NCBI GenBank assembly: GCA_004335835.1
Contig: RWJK01001822.1
Span: 13,556 to 66,331, forward strand
Source of the DNA: Scenedesmus sp. ARA3
Taxonomy: Eukaryota > Chlorophyta > Chlorophyceae > Sphaeropleales > Scenedesmaceae
DNA length: 52,776 nucleotides
Reading direction: 5' to 3'
Notes under the pieces: model-generated
Told to the model about the DNA's origin: nothing
Databases searched by the model: none
Seen by the model: the letters and a program-made list of their open reading frames with translations, nothing else
Shown here: one piece after another, positions 23,186 through 33,354 of the stretch
Layout: each line of letters begins with the position of its first letter
How positions within the stretch are numbered: position 1 is the stretch's first letter
Translations under genes and position numbers: made by a program

Positions 23186-24643
23186 GCGCAGCCACACGTA
23201 CAGTCCCAGTTCTGCATCTGGTTGTAGGGCCCATCTTGGATGAGGATCTCACTCACAGAAGCAGCAGCAGCGGCAGCGATGCGGCCCACCTGTGTAGTCC
23301 CAGTTCTGGATCTGGTTGTAAGGCCCGTCGTGGATGAGGATCTCGATGGCATAGCCGCGGTTGTTGACCAGGAAGATGACGGGGGCAGCGCCAAAGCGCA
23401 TCATGGTGCTGCGGTTGCGGCAGCAATTCACAGACAGCAACAGCGCAAAACGCATCTGCAGAGATCAGCTAAGCTGCCACATGCTAGAAGCGATAGCAAA
23501 AGGCGGAGGGGATGCAAGTGCCCGCCACTTCCTGCAGGTTTGGCACAGCACCAACACTGAGAGTGGCGTAGTTGCAATTGTTGACCAAGAAGATGACAGG
23601 TGCAGCGGCGAAGTGCATCATGGTGCTACAGTTTCGAGAGCGCTGCAGGCATAGATGTTGGGCAGCAACCATGCCGGCTTTGGTAGCAACTTGCAACCAG
23701 GTTGCTTGCTGAGCACGAGTGACTTGGAAGGAGCTGTCACCAATGAAGGGTCACCCAACACCACACTCCTGGTTACAGAGACGCATCGCTTGAGCAGTTT
23801 GGCTTGCTGTGTACTTACCGCAACTTGCAGGCTGCGTCCCTTGATGGCTACAGCTGGCCCACACCCCATTTGAAGCAGCGAATATTGTAGCTTATAACAT
23901 GCAGCTCACCTCACGTCCTGTGCGGTGACCTGGAAGGAGCCATCCCCAATGAAGGACAGCAGCCGCTTGCCCTGAGCCTGTGCAGCCAGGCAGTAGCCCA
24001 GCGTGGCACCCACACTCCAGCCGATGCTGCAGCAGCAGCAGCAGCAGCAGCAAGGGTCAGCACAGCAGCAAGGCTGTAGCCCAGCGTGGTGTCCACGCTC
24101 CAGCTGATGCTGCAGCAGCAGCAGCAGCAGCAACAGTGGCGGCAGCAGCAGCAAGAGTGGCAGCGGCAGCAGCAAGGGTCGGTACAGCAGCAAGGCTGTA
24201 GCCCAGCGTGGTGTCCACACTCCAGCCGATGCTGCAGCAGCAGCAACAGCAGCAGTGGCGGTGGCAGCAGCAACAACAGCACAAGTCAGGGCAGCAGCAA
24301 GGCTGTAGCCCAGCGTGGCATCCATGCTCCAGCCGATGCTGCAGCAGCAGTGGCAGCAGCAGCAGCATGGCAACGGGAGAAGCATTGGAAAGGGCAGCAA
24401 CTCTACAATGCAAGCACCGTGTGGTTGAATGTGACGCTGCACCGTAGCAAACATGATGGCTTTTTTGCTTGCACAGCTGTGTCAGCTGGCGTGTTAGCCA
24501 GAGGAAAGCACCAAAACCATCGCCATTACCACCAAAGCAGCAGCAGCAGCAGCGCCACACCTGCCGTATCTCATCTGGATCAGGTAGTCTGCGCCTGCAG
24601 GCAGCGACAGCTTGACGGTGTTGAACCAGGAGTCGCCTGCAGC

Positions 24644-24677
<34 letters not shown>

Positions 24678-27600
24678 AGATACAGCAGGAGCAGAAGCAT
24701 CAGCATCAGCAACAGCAGGAGCAGCAGCAGCAGCATTAGCAACAGCAGCAGCGCAGTAAGAGGCGAAGATACAGGCCGCCGCCGAAGCGACTGCTCAAGG
24801 TTGCGAGGGCATCCGAAGCACATGGCACAGGCGTATATACACACATCACAGACCCTGCACATGATACAGAGGCTTAAGCACCAGCAGTGCAGAGAGCAAA
24901 TAGGCTGGCGACACAGCTAGAGCTGGCCTACAACTTTTGTTGACGCCTGCACCCCTGCTGCATGTAGCTTGTAGTGCTGGCACCTGGTGATAGTGTTTTG
25001 GTTGATGGAAGATGGAAGGTTAAGCATGGTACTTGGCACAGCGCTGTTGCCGTTGGCTGCTACAGAGACAGTACAGCAGTGACCTGTATCACAGTAGGAG
25101 CCAGCCGCACCTGTCTCTGCCAGGATGCATGTGTCTGGTGTCAGCAGCCCCTGAAGCAGGCGAACACACCAGGCAGCAGCAGCCAGGCAGACAGGCAGGA
25201 TGATGAACAAGCAGCAGCAACAGCACGTCAAATGCTGCACTGCAGGGTCAACTGCCCAACATATGAAACGCTAGCCCCGCGCAGCATGTGCTGCACCACC
25301 CCCAGCCACGGCATGCAAGGTTACGACCCCAGCACGCACCTGCACTTGCGCATACAGTGCGCGTGTGGTGAGTGCCTTGTCTCCCGGCTGGTCTGCTGTG
25401 GCCAGTGGCCGCTCAGGTGGCGGGCGTGGTGCTGCCATGCGCCTGTAGTTGACCAGTGATGTAGGCTTGGCTGGCGCTGCCTTGGCCAGGGCCCGCAGGA
25501 AGGCCTGCAGTGCCAGACCACCGAGAGTCAACGTGGCATCGCATAAATTGTTGTGCTTCTGCGTGCTCAGCACCTGGTGGCTGCTGCTGCCTAGGCCAGG
25601 ACTTGCAGGAAGGCCTGCCATAGACAGGATGAAGAAAGAAACCCTCCCTGCCATCTCTGTGAAGCCCCAGGACTTCATCTTCAGCATCCAAACCCCAACC
25701 CTCACCTCCATGTCAATGCAGCCGTAGGTCTCTCCTCCTTTGATGGTCACCCCAACAGTCACAACCTTGGCCGGCTGCAGCAGCAGGCTGTAGCCCAAGG
25801 TGCTGTAGTTGGTTCACCATCGCACTACCTACACCTTCAGACCATCAACCGCTCCCCGCACTTCTACTGAAGCCACCCTCACACCTGAAGCCCCCCTTTT
25901 ACACCTCAACTTCACATCTTCAAACCCTAATAAGCAAAGCCCGCACCTCCATATCGATGCAGCCGTACGTCTCTCCCCCTTTGATGGTCACCCTGTCGGG
26001 CCCCACGCTCACAACCTTGCCAGGCTGTAGCAGCAGGCTGTAGCCCAGCGTGGAGTAATCAGTCCACACGCAGCCCACCGCCAGCACCAGGTCTGATGCC
26101 TCAACGCTTTCACAGGTGCAGCCGCTGCTGATGCTGCCCCAGTAGTGGCCTGCAGGGGGGCACGGGCAACACAGTAGACATTGTACAAGATGGGTATATC
26201 AGTTCATACACCTACACAAGACGGGACAGCAAATCCGGACGGGATAGCATACATGGACGGGCGACGCTGCCAGTTTGCATCACCATGCTACCCAGTGTTT
26301 GCCTTGGGCAACTTGCCTGAGGAGTCCCACGAGGGCAGGCACAGCAGCGCAGCAGCAGCAGCAGCAAACAAGACAAACCCACAACCATATGACTTGTATC
26401 CCCTCACCAATCAACTGCGGGTGGTCTTAGGGAACAGTTTCTTGCCGTCAGCAGCAGTAGCAGCAGCCACACAGCCGGACTCACCAATGAACTGTGGGTC
26501 GTCGTCAGGGAACAGCCCCTTGCCATCAGCAGTGGTGGCCACCCCTCCCATGAAGGCATCCACAGCAGTGCTTACAACAGCAGCAGCAGCAGCAGCAGCA
26601 GCCAACTCTATTAACAAACACTTAGATTTTCTCACCGATGAACAGCGGGTGGTCCTCAGGGAATAACCCTTTTCCATCGGCAGTGGTGGCCACACCTCCC
26701 TTGAAGGCATCAGCCAGTGCAAGAAAGGCACCCCGCCTGCCACGTGCCCTGAGGCGGGGGCCGCCCAGCAGCACCGGCTTGATGGAGCCCTCTAGCGCCT
26801 AGCAGCAGCAGCAGCAACAGCAGCAGCAGAGCAGCAAGCAGTGTTAACCAGGGCCAGGAAAGCGCCCCGCCTGCCACGTGCCCTGAGGCGTGGCCCGCCC
26901 AGCAGCACCGGCTTGATGGAGCCCCCCAGCGCCTGGCAGCAGCAGCAACTCAGTAGTAGGCAGCGATAACAGGCAACAGCAAATGTGCGGCCTCACATGT
27001 GCGGCAACATGTGCAGCAACATGTGCAGCAACATGTGCAGCAACATGTGCAGCAACATGTGCGGCCTCACATGTGCAGCAACATGTGCAGCAACATGTGC
27101 AGAGCCAAGGCTGCCGCCTCACCTGCATGCGCCTCACCTGCATGCGCCTCACCTGCATGCGCCTCACCTGCATGCGCCTCACCTGCATGCGCCTCACCTG
27201 CATGCGCCTCACCTGCATGCGCCTCACCTGCATGCGCCTCACCTGCATGCGCCTCACCTGGATTGCTGTACCGTATAGCACCTGTCCGTGCTGTGATTGC
27301 GACACCTTCCCTGCCACGTTACCCACCTTGACTGTTGCTGCCACCGCCGCCCGCAACGACTGCTGGTTGGTGTGGCCCGCGTCCAGCGCAAAGGGGATGC
27401 ACTTCCAGCACATGCATGCGGCACCCCTGGGTTGCTGGACCTATTGATTGCACATATGATCGCTGCAACTGCAGCACCTGCAATGGTTGCAGCTGCAGGT
27501 GCTCCAGCAGCGCTATTTGAGCCATTAATACTCGCTGCAGGTGCTGCAGGTGCAATGCATGCTTAACGCACCTTGACTGTTGCGGCCACCGCCGCCCGCA

Positions 27601-27751
27601 GCGACTGCTGGTTGGTGTGCCCCGCGTCCAGGGCAAAGGGGATGGGCGGGTCGATGAAGCTGTGGTCACTCAGGCCTGCCAGGTTGCAGCAGATCTCAAT
27701 GTAGGCCGGCTTCTGGCGGCGCTGCAGCAGGGATAACATGTGGGCAGAGGG

Positions 27752-27789
<38 letters not shown>

Positions 27790-29320
27790 GCATCAAAGTC
27801 ACAGCCAGGATGACCTCTGCGGCGCCCACACCGCCAAAAGAAAGGGCATGCAAGGTTACTGAAGATGGAAGATGAGCTGTGGTCGATGAGCTGTGGTCAC
27901 TCAGGCCAGCCAGGTTGCAGCAGATCTCCATGTAGGCCGGCTTCTGGCGGCGCTGCAGCAGGGATAGTGTAAAATAACATGTGGGCAGAAGGCAGCAGCA
28001 GCAGCAGCAGCAAGGTCACAGCCAGGAAGATGACAGCGAACCACATGCAGCTGCCATTATACTTTCCAAACCGATAATTCTCTTTGCAAACCCTGCAGCC
28101 GTACCCAACAGTGCCTCGCTGATGGCAAAATCAATCTGGTGCACCCCCTGAGGTGCTGCACCACCACGGCAGGCCTGAACCCTTCCCAGCAATCCTAAAC
28201 CCCACCCAACAGCAGGGTCAAAACCCTGCCCACCAGTGCCTTGCCGATGGCAAAACCAATCTGGTGGTGCGCCCAAAAGGTGCTGCACCACCACGGCAGG
28301 CCTGGAACCCACGCTGCCATCCTAAACCCCATGCAGCAGCAGGACCAAAACCATACCCACCAGTGCCTCACTGATTGCAAACTCATTCTGGTGGTGCGCC
28401 TCCTCCAGGTGCTGCACCACCATGATGTGGAGAACCCACACCTTCACAACCTGATCCCAATACCACACGCCACCTGCAATCTCTCACCATTGCTTCACTG
28501 ATAGCAAAGTCAATCTGGTGGTGCGCGTTCCCCAGATGCTGCACCACCACTGCAGCGCAGGTGAACTCCTTGAAGGCGCGCGCCTGCTGGCCCAGGTCGG
28601 GCAGGCCAATGGTGTGGTGGATGGTGTGGTTGGCGCCAAAGTCATTGCTGTTGGGGCCACCTGCACAAAAGGCAAAGCACTGCTGTGTGGTGACATATAT
28701 GTGGAGCAACATATATGTGGAGCACTACTTGTTGTTCCATGGAATGGTGGTGTGTGCATCACCTCGTGCAAAGATATAGTGGCAGAACAAGAAGTGCAGC
28801 AGCAGCAGCAGCATGCTGGATGCAGCAGCGTGCGCAGCAACGACATTCCAACACCCCCAGCCCCACCCCACCTGAGATGAAGATGACGGGCAGGTCCTCG
28901 CTGTGGCAGCCAGCGCAGGCATTGATGGCGCTGAGCCCTCCAACTCCATATGTCACCACACATGCCCCCACTCCGGCACGCCTGCAGAAGCCGTCTGCTG
29001 CATAGCCAGCATTCAGCTCGTTGCACGTCCTGGCAGGATGTTGACGGGAAACAGACAGGACACAGCACGGCAGCAGCGGAGGAGGCAGAAGACAGCACGG
29101 CAAAGGCAGGGGCAGAGGCAGGCTGCAGCAGATGAGACCTGTGCAATTGGTTGCTATACAGGCAGCTGCCGAACATACCAGAGCAGAGGGTTGGCCACAC
29201 ACCCTGCCCAACCCAGCTGGCCACGCACCACATCTGCACCCGCCCTACACACCAGCCCCCACGCACCAGATCATGTTGAGCTCTGTCTTTGCCACAAGCT
29301 CGTCCAGGCTGCAGCAGTGT

Positions 29321-29364
<44 letters not shown>

Positions 29365-30427
29365 GAATAGCCACACATGCAGCAGCAGCAGCAGTAGCAG
29401 CAGCCGGCAGCCACAGCAAAGCATCACTAAACAGGAGAGCACTGGAAGGATCGGCAGGCAATGCGCAGCGGATGCTGCTGCCACCATGCCATGCTACATG
29501 CTGCTGCATGTGGTGACGCGCAGCAAGCGCATGCATTGAGTGCATTCCATTGCACCTTGCTAGGACAACGCGGCACCGCTGTAGCAGCACACCACACCAC
29601 ACTGCAAAATGCAAGCACTCTGTCTTGCACCAACAGCAACAAGCTTCAAGCTAGGCCACATCCAAGAACATCCTCCTGCCGTGCATGCTCAGCAAGCTCC
29701 TTTTGAGGGCTCTCTCAAAGAGCAGTGCTTGCTAATTACATCAAAGCAGAGTGACCCCACTCACAGTGTCAGGTTGAAGTCACCAGGCACAGCAAAGGCG
29801 TGAGTGACGCCAATCTCCACCAGCCGGCCGGCTAGGAACTTCCCCAGGCTTACACAATGTTCACGCTCAACTTCCGCCTCAACATTAGCAGCATCAGCAG
29901 CAGCAGCAGCAGTGGTGCTGGCTGATGCTGGAGCATCTGCCTTGGCGTGCCGCTGCTGCTGCTGCTGCCGCTGCTGCTGCTGCTGCTGCATTGCAGGGGC
30001 AGAATCCTCTGTTTTCTGCCCGTCTGTGTCTATGGCGAGCCTGCTGAGGGTGTTGACCATTTCTGCAGCCAGTACACACACACCGCTTGCCTGTCACTGT
30101 TGTTGTGACAGAAACAGTTGTTATGGGAGAAGATGTGGTGGCAGTGAATAGACCAAGGGCCAGGACCTGAGCAACATGCCAGGATATGAGGGTGCGCAGC
30201 ACATTGGGCACAGCCTAATGTGGATAGCACAAGGCTGGCATGCCACACCGCTGTAGAAAGGATGTGCCAGTCAGACAGCAAAGCAGAGGTGTGACAATGC
30301 ACAAAGTGCACAAATGCAAAGGCTTCGCTTCTGGTAGGCTGTTGGAGTGCAACAGAATGCATAGCAGCAGCAGGTGGCAGGCATCATGTCTGCTGTTCAC
30401 TCTCTCACCCTCTCTGGCAGCAGCCAT
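22316..30427 (-). CDS. PDC: Pyruvate decarboxylase, ThDP-dependent (14+ exons, ~645 aa)
   Basis: Converts pyruvate to acetaldehyde and CO2, the entry to ethanol fermentation; cytosolic. Minus-strand exons: 30409-30427, 29765-30062, 29267-29308, 28872-29029, 28488-28660, 27572-27721, 26636-26798, 25947-26149, 25340-25504, 25111-25150, 24561-24636, 23910-24026, 23290-23408, 22316-22523. All are GT-AG in consistent phase. The last few codons, in a further exon, are unresolved. Motifs: [17 protein letters not shown], the catalytic Glu in [12 protein letters not shown] (about 124), the HH pair in IHHTIGLPD (187-188), the ThDP signature GDGSFQ (523) to NN (550), and C-terminal [16 protein letters not shown], very close to plant PDC. 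About 60 extra Gln/Ala-rich N-terminal residues precede the core. The first 19-nt exon is inferred from phase; ATG 30060 is an alternative start. The introns are packed with exon-edge copies. Confidence 0.93.
22595..23035 (-). repeat. Four partial copies of PDC exon 13 start
   Basis: Blocks at about 22600-22645, 22716-22790, 22845-22895 and 22955-23035 each repeat the exon 13 start [20 protein letters not shown] in diverged form ([56 protein letters not shown]). All lie upstream of the real exon. Confidence 0.9.
23203..23262 (-). repeat. Partial copy of PDC exon 12 end
   Basis: Reads [19 protein letters not shown], copying [18 protein letters not shown] of exon 12. Located downstream of it. 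Confidence 0.85.
23565..23640 (-). repeat. Partial copy of PDC exon 12 start
   Basis: Reads [20 protein letters not shown], copying [20 protein letters not shown] of the ThDP-binding exon. Located upstream of it, with the acceptor converted to TGTAG. Confidence 0.88.
23716..23756 (-). repeat. Partial copy of PDC exon 11 end
   Basis: The sequence copies the codons around IGDGSFQV (here IGDSSFQV) of exon 11 and lies downstream of it. The ThDP GDG motif is lost in the copy (GDS). Confidence 0.75.
24062..24343 (-). repeat. Three tandem copies of PDC exon 11 start
   Basis: About 45-bp blocks at 24068-24112, 24190-24236 and 24299-24343 each read (S)IGWSVD(T)TLGYSLA behind a CTGCAG acceptor. They are separated by CAG-rich spacers. 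The real exon ([20 protein letters not shown]) starts at 24026, so four near-identical acceptors stand in a row. Confidence 0.92.
25568..25628 (-). repeat. Partial copy of PDC exon 8 start
   Basis: Reads AFLQVLA followed by a stop, copying [13 protein letters not shown] of exon 8 with its GCAG acceptor. Located just upstream of it. Confidence 0.75.
25695..25800 (-). repeat. Partial copy of PDC exon 7 end
   Basis: Reads [16 protein letters not shown] then [16 protein letters not shown] with a GAGGTGAGG donor. It copies the 3' half of exon 7 with loss of the PDR codons. Located downstream of exon 7. Confidence 0.9.
26400..26560 (-). repeat. Two partial copies of PDC exon 6 end
   Basis: At about 26480-26560, [18 protein letters not shown] then DDDPQFIGE. 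At 26400-26455, a more decayed [11 protein letters not shown] block. Both keep the GGTGAG donor context and lie downstream of exon 6 (26636-26798). Confidence 0.88.
26856..26936 (-). repeat. Partial copy of PDC exon 6 start
   Basis: Reads [15 protein letters not shown] behind a CTGCCAG acceptor, copying [15 protein letters not shown]. Located upstream of exon 6. Its acceptor looks at least as good as the one assigned. Confidence 0.88.
26990..27104 (-). repeat. 12-bp minisatellite ACATGTGCAGCA
   Basis: About nine units of ACATGTGC(A/G)GCA inside a PDC intron, with two units extended by CCTC. Open in several frames, but only as shadows. Confidence 0.9.
27115..27262 (-). repeat. 15-bp minisatellite, ten units, each with a 5' splice consensus
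   Basis: Ten tandem copies of CGCCTCACCTGCATG on the plus strand (CCTCACCTG at 27117 and every 15 bp to 27252). In the direction of PDC transcription each unit reads CATGCAGGTGAGGCG, that is CAG|GTGAGG. Confidence 0.95.
27323..27422 (-). repeat. Partial copy of PDC exon 5 end
   Basis: Reads [18 protein letters not shown] then VAATVK with a donor AAGGTGGG, copying the 3' part of exon 5 (27572-27721). One substitution removes a Ser. Located downstream of the exon. Confidence 0.9.
27863..27968 (-). repeat. Partial copy of PDC exon 5 start
   Basis: Reads [20 protein letters not shown] behind CTGCAG, copying the 5' part of exon 5. It has a small internal duplication of GATGAGCTGTGGTC. Located upstream of the exon. 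Confidence 0.9.
28091..28436 (-). repeat. Three tandem copies of PDC exon 4 end
   Basis: Units of about 120-130 bp starting near 28351, 28212 and 28091. Each repeats [18 protein letters not shown] with a GTGGGT-type donor, as at 28488-28560 in the genuine exon. Copies read [32 protein letters not shown] (frame shifted) and [19 protein letters not shown] (decayed). Confidence 0.88.
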
Positions 30428-31427
30428 GACTTCAACTCGTAATAGGCGGCAAGTAGGTGACTTAGTGTCCACAAGATTTTGATCCTTCTGCAAAGGCCAA
30501 GTGTGCAGCTGCTGTTCTGCCTCACTCGTCCCCTGTTTGTCCAACGTGCTATCTGTGCTGCTGATGTCCAGCTGAACGTCTACTGCGCGCACGACCTGTC
30601 TGTAGAGATTAATCTTTAGATTCAAGGGGGCTGGTGCTGTGTATGCATTGGCAGGTTCCGTGCACAGGCATCCCCAGGTGTGTCGTCATGGCCCGCTGCA
30701 TGTGATCTGCTCATCGAGCCAGGGCGCTCTGATGATACTCAGACCGAAAAGCCCACCAAATAGTTTTATTATACTGTCTGAAATATATCTTATGAGTGCT
30801 TGATTGTCGCTCGGTCGGTGAAGGTACAAATCCGCAATTTTGCCACGTGCGCCTCTACTTGTTTGAGATGCATGCAGTCATTGTGCGTTGGTGACCAAGC
30901 GATGTCGTGATGAAAAAAGTGAAGGTTTATGCAGACCTTGGCTGTCCAAATATCTCAGCAGATGCAGTCGCTGTCCGAACAGCACTGGAGGTTACATTCC
31001 ACTTGCCATGCAGTAAGGATGTACAACTGTACTGCTTGAAGTACCTTGAAGTACTGCTTGAAGTACTGCTTGATGTACCTTGCTGGCTGAATCTTCGCTG
31101 CCAATCTGGTTGCATCTCCATCAACTGTGCTCTGTGCACCTTGCACGCACACGCACGGTGGCAGCCTGCTTAAACTGCCGACCATTGCCTCTGAAAAGGG
31201 TTCTGCAACAGGCTTCCCTGTGTGTTCAGGCAGCATTATGAAGCTGCTGTTACCAATGCATCAGCCTGACCGGCTGCTGTCACACCAATCCACATGTGCA
31301 CAAATGCAGCAACCCTGAAGGCACTCTGACAGTGTGGGCCGCACATGACCCAACACAGCATTCAGAAAAACAGGCGGACGCTAGCCGGCGTGCATGCAAC
31401 CTTAGCCAATCACTCTGGTAACACAGC
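30428..31427. other. Upstream region of PDC and downstream region of the MYND gene
   Basis: About 1 kb with no recognised gene. An open minus-strand frame (about 30625 down to 30409) runs into the proposed first PDC exon and is probably 5' UTR. A small direct repeat built on CTTGAAGTACTG lies at 31028-31082. A minus-strand TGTAA at about 30992 could end the MYND transcript. Confidence 0.5.
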
Positions 31428-33318
31428 TCACTCGCAGCTCACACCAGCAGCAGCCATGAACTGGCAGGCACGCTTGTGCCGCTTCCAGTCAGCTGTCTGG
31501 CAGTCTGCGCTGCAGTAGTGGCACTTGCAGCGCGCACAGCGCTTGCTCGCAGCTGCTGCCTCACTCACTCGAGCCAAGCTCTTGCAGCCGGGGTTGTTGC
31601 GCACCAGCGGCAGTGGTGCTGCTGCTGCCAGTGCCCTGCACAGCTTCAGCGCAGCTGCATACTGCTGTGCAACATGGGCATCAGGAATGGCTGTGTTGAA
31701 AACAATCTCACCATCTTCCCCTACCTGCTGATGCAGACTGCGAACTGCTGTCCGCTGCTCAGCCACTGCTGCTGCCCAGCGTGGGTTGATCTGCTGAAGG
31801 TTCAGCAGGTAACCCCACTGCACCGGCTGGCTGCTGCTGCTGCTGCTGCTGCTGCCAGCAGCGCCTGCTGCTGTGCGGCTGCTGCTTGCCTCATCACTGT
31901 TACGAGGATCGGCTGTGCTGCCTCCACCAGCTGCTCCTGCTGCTGCTTCTTCTTCTTCTGCTTCTGTTGCTTCTGCTGCTGCTGCGTTGGCCGCCCAGCG
32001 TACAGTCGTCATGATGTTCTACACGCTAACCGTCGCACACAGCAGATGCCGCTGCCATATCAGCCACTCTCCTGCTGCATTATTGCGTTGCTGATTCTCC
32101 AACGTGCGTCCCAGCTTCGCTGCAAACATACTGTCTGCAGCGGTTGCCCACTTGGTACAGAAAGAAGGATCTGCTGCCAGCGAGTCAAACAGCAGCTGCG
32201 GCCCTGCTGCCTCCATGGCATCTGCCAGCTGCACAATGCTGCGCGCAAGCACCACAGCCAGCAGCGCAAAGCTGGCTCGCACTTGGCGGCTGCTGCTGGA
32301 AGCTAGTGCAAGTGCAGGTGCTGCTGTGTGCTCTCGCGCTGGCTCAATAAGCAGTGCCTGCACAATCCTAGTGGCTGCTGCTGGGAAGTAAGCAGCACAC
32401 TGAGCAGCTTCACTCTCTGCTGCTGCTGCTGCTGGCTGCCCCTGCTGCATCCTGGCTGCTGCTGCTCTGATGAACTGCACTGTGCGCTTGACCAGGCTGG
32501 TCAGGGCAGAGGCCAGGCCAGCCACTGCTGCTGTGTTAGCCAGAGCATCCTGCGAGCCTAGCACAACATACACTGCAGGCGCCAGCAGCTCCGCTGTTGC
32601 CAGCATTTCCTGCAGCAGGAGCTGCTCTGAGCGCATGCAGCAGTCGATGAGCGCTGTGTAGGCCTCCGGGTGTGCTGCTGCCAGGGCAGCCAGGGGCGTC
32701 TGCTGTACTGCTGCACATCCCTCGCGTGCATCTGCTGTGCCCTCTGCTGCAGCCCTCAGCGCAAACAGCTGCGCAGAGCTGTCACATAGTGGGGTCGACA
32801 GTTTCAATCTGAACAGCTTTGGCAGCTGCATCGGTGCTGCCAGCGCCAGCAGCAGCTGCAGCCCTAACTGCTGCAGCACCTCAGGCGGCAGGCAGCCGCC
32901 AGCTGTGCTCTGCATGGCCACCCGGATCTGTGATGTCAGCAAAAGGTTGCTGGTTGCCAGCATGGCACCTGCGCGCTCCAGTCTGTCTTCTGGCTGCTGC
33001 TGGTGCTGCCGCTGCTGCAGCAGCAGCTGCTGCAAGGCATCAGCAGCTAGCAGCTGCAGCTCCAGCACCAGCCGCACAGCAGCTGGCGACAGCGCAACTG
33101 TGTTGCACGCCTGCTGCTGCAGACTGAAGCTGACATGCATTGCAGTAGCAGCCATGTGTGCCTGTACCCAAGTGCGCTCCATGGGGTCATCACTTCGCCT
33201 GCTGCGGTCCAGTTGCAGCACATCTGCTGCTGCATCCAGGTATGCCTGGCCACCTGGCAGTGGCACGTCTTGATGGAAGGCAGGGATCGGCAGCACCTGC
33301 AGCAGCACTCCAGTCATG

Positions 33319-33354
<36 letters not shown>

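Noticed and set aside
24062..24343. The exon 11 copies as mutually exclusive alternative exons
   Set aside because: The copies have acceptors but no donors at their ends and lose similarity after about 45 bp into CAG spacers, so they cannot be complete exons.
26990..27262. CRISPR-like appearance of short regular repeats
   Set aside because: The units are contiguous with no unique spacers, the genome is eukaryotic, and there are no cas genes.
26844..27447. Open frames covering the 12- and 15-bp arrays (MQVRR repeats, or CGLTCAAT repeats on the other strand)
   Set aside because: The repeat length is a multiple of three, so every frame stays open. The arrays lie inside a PDC intron whose flanking exons splice in phase.
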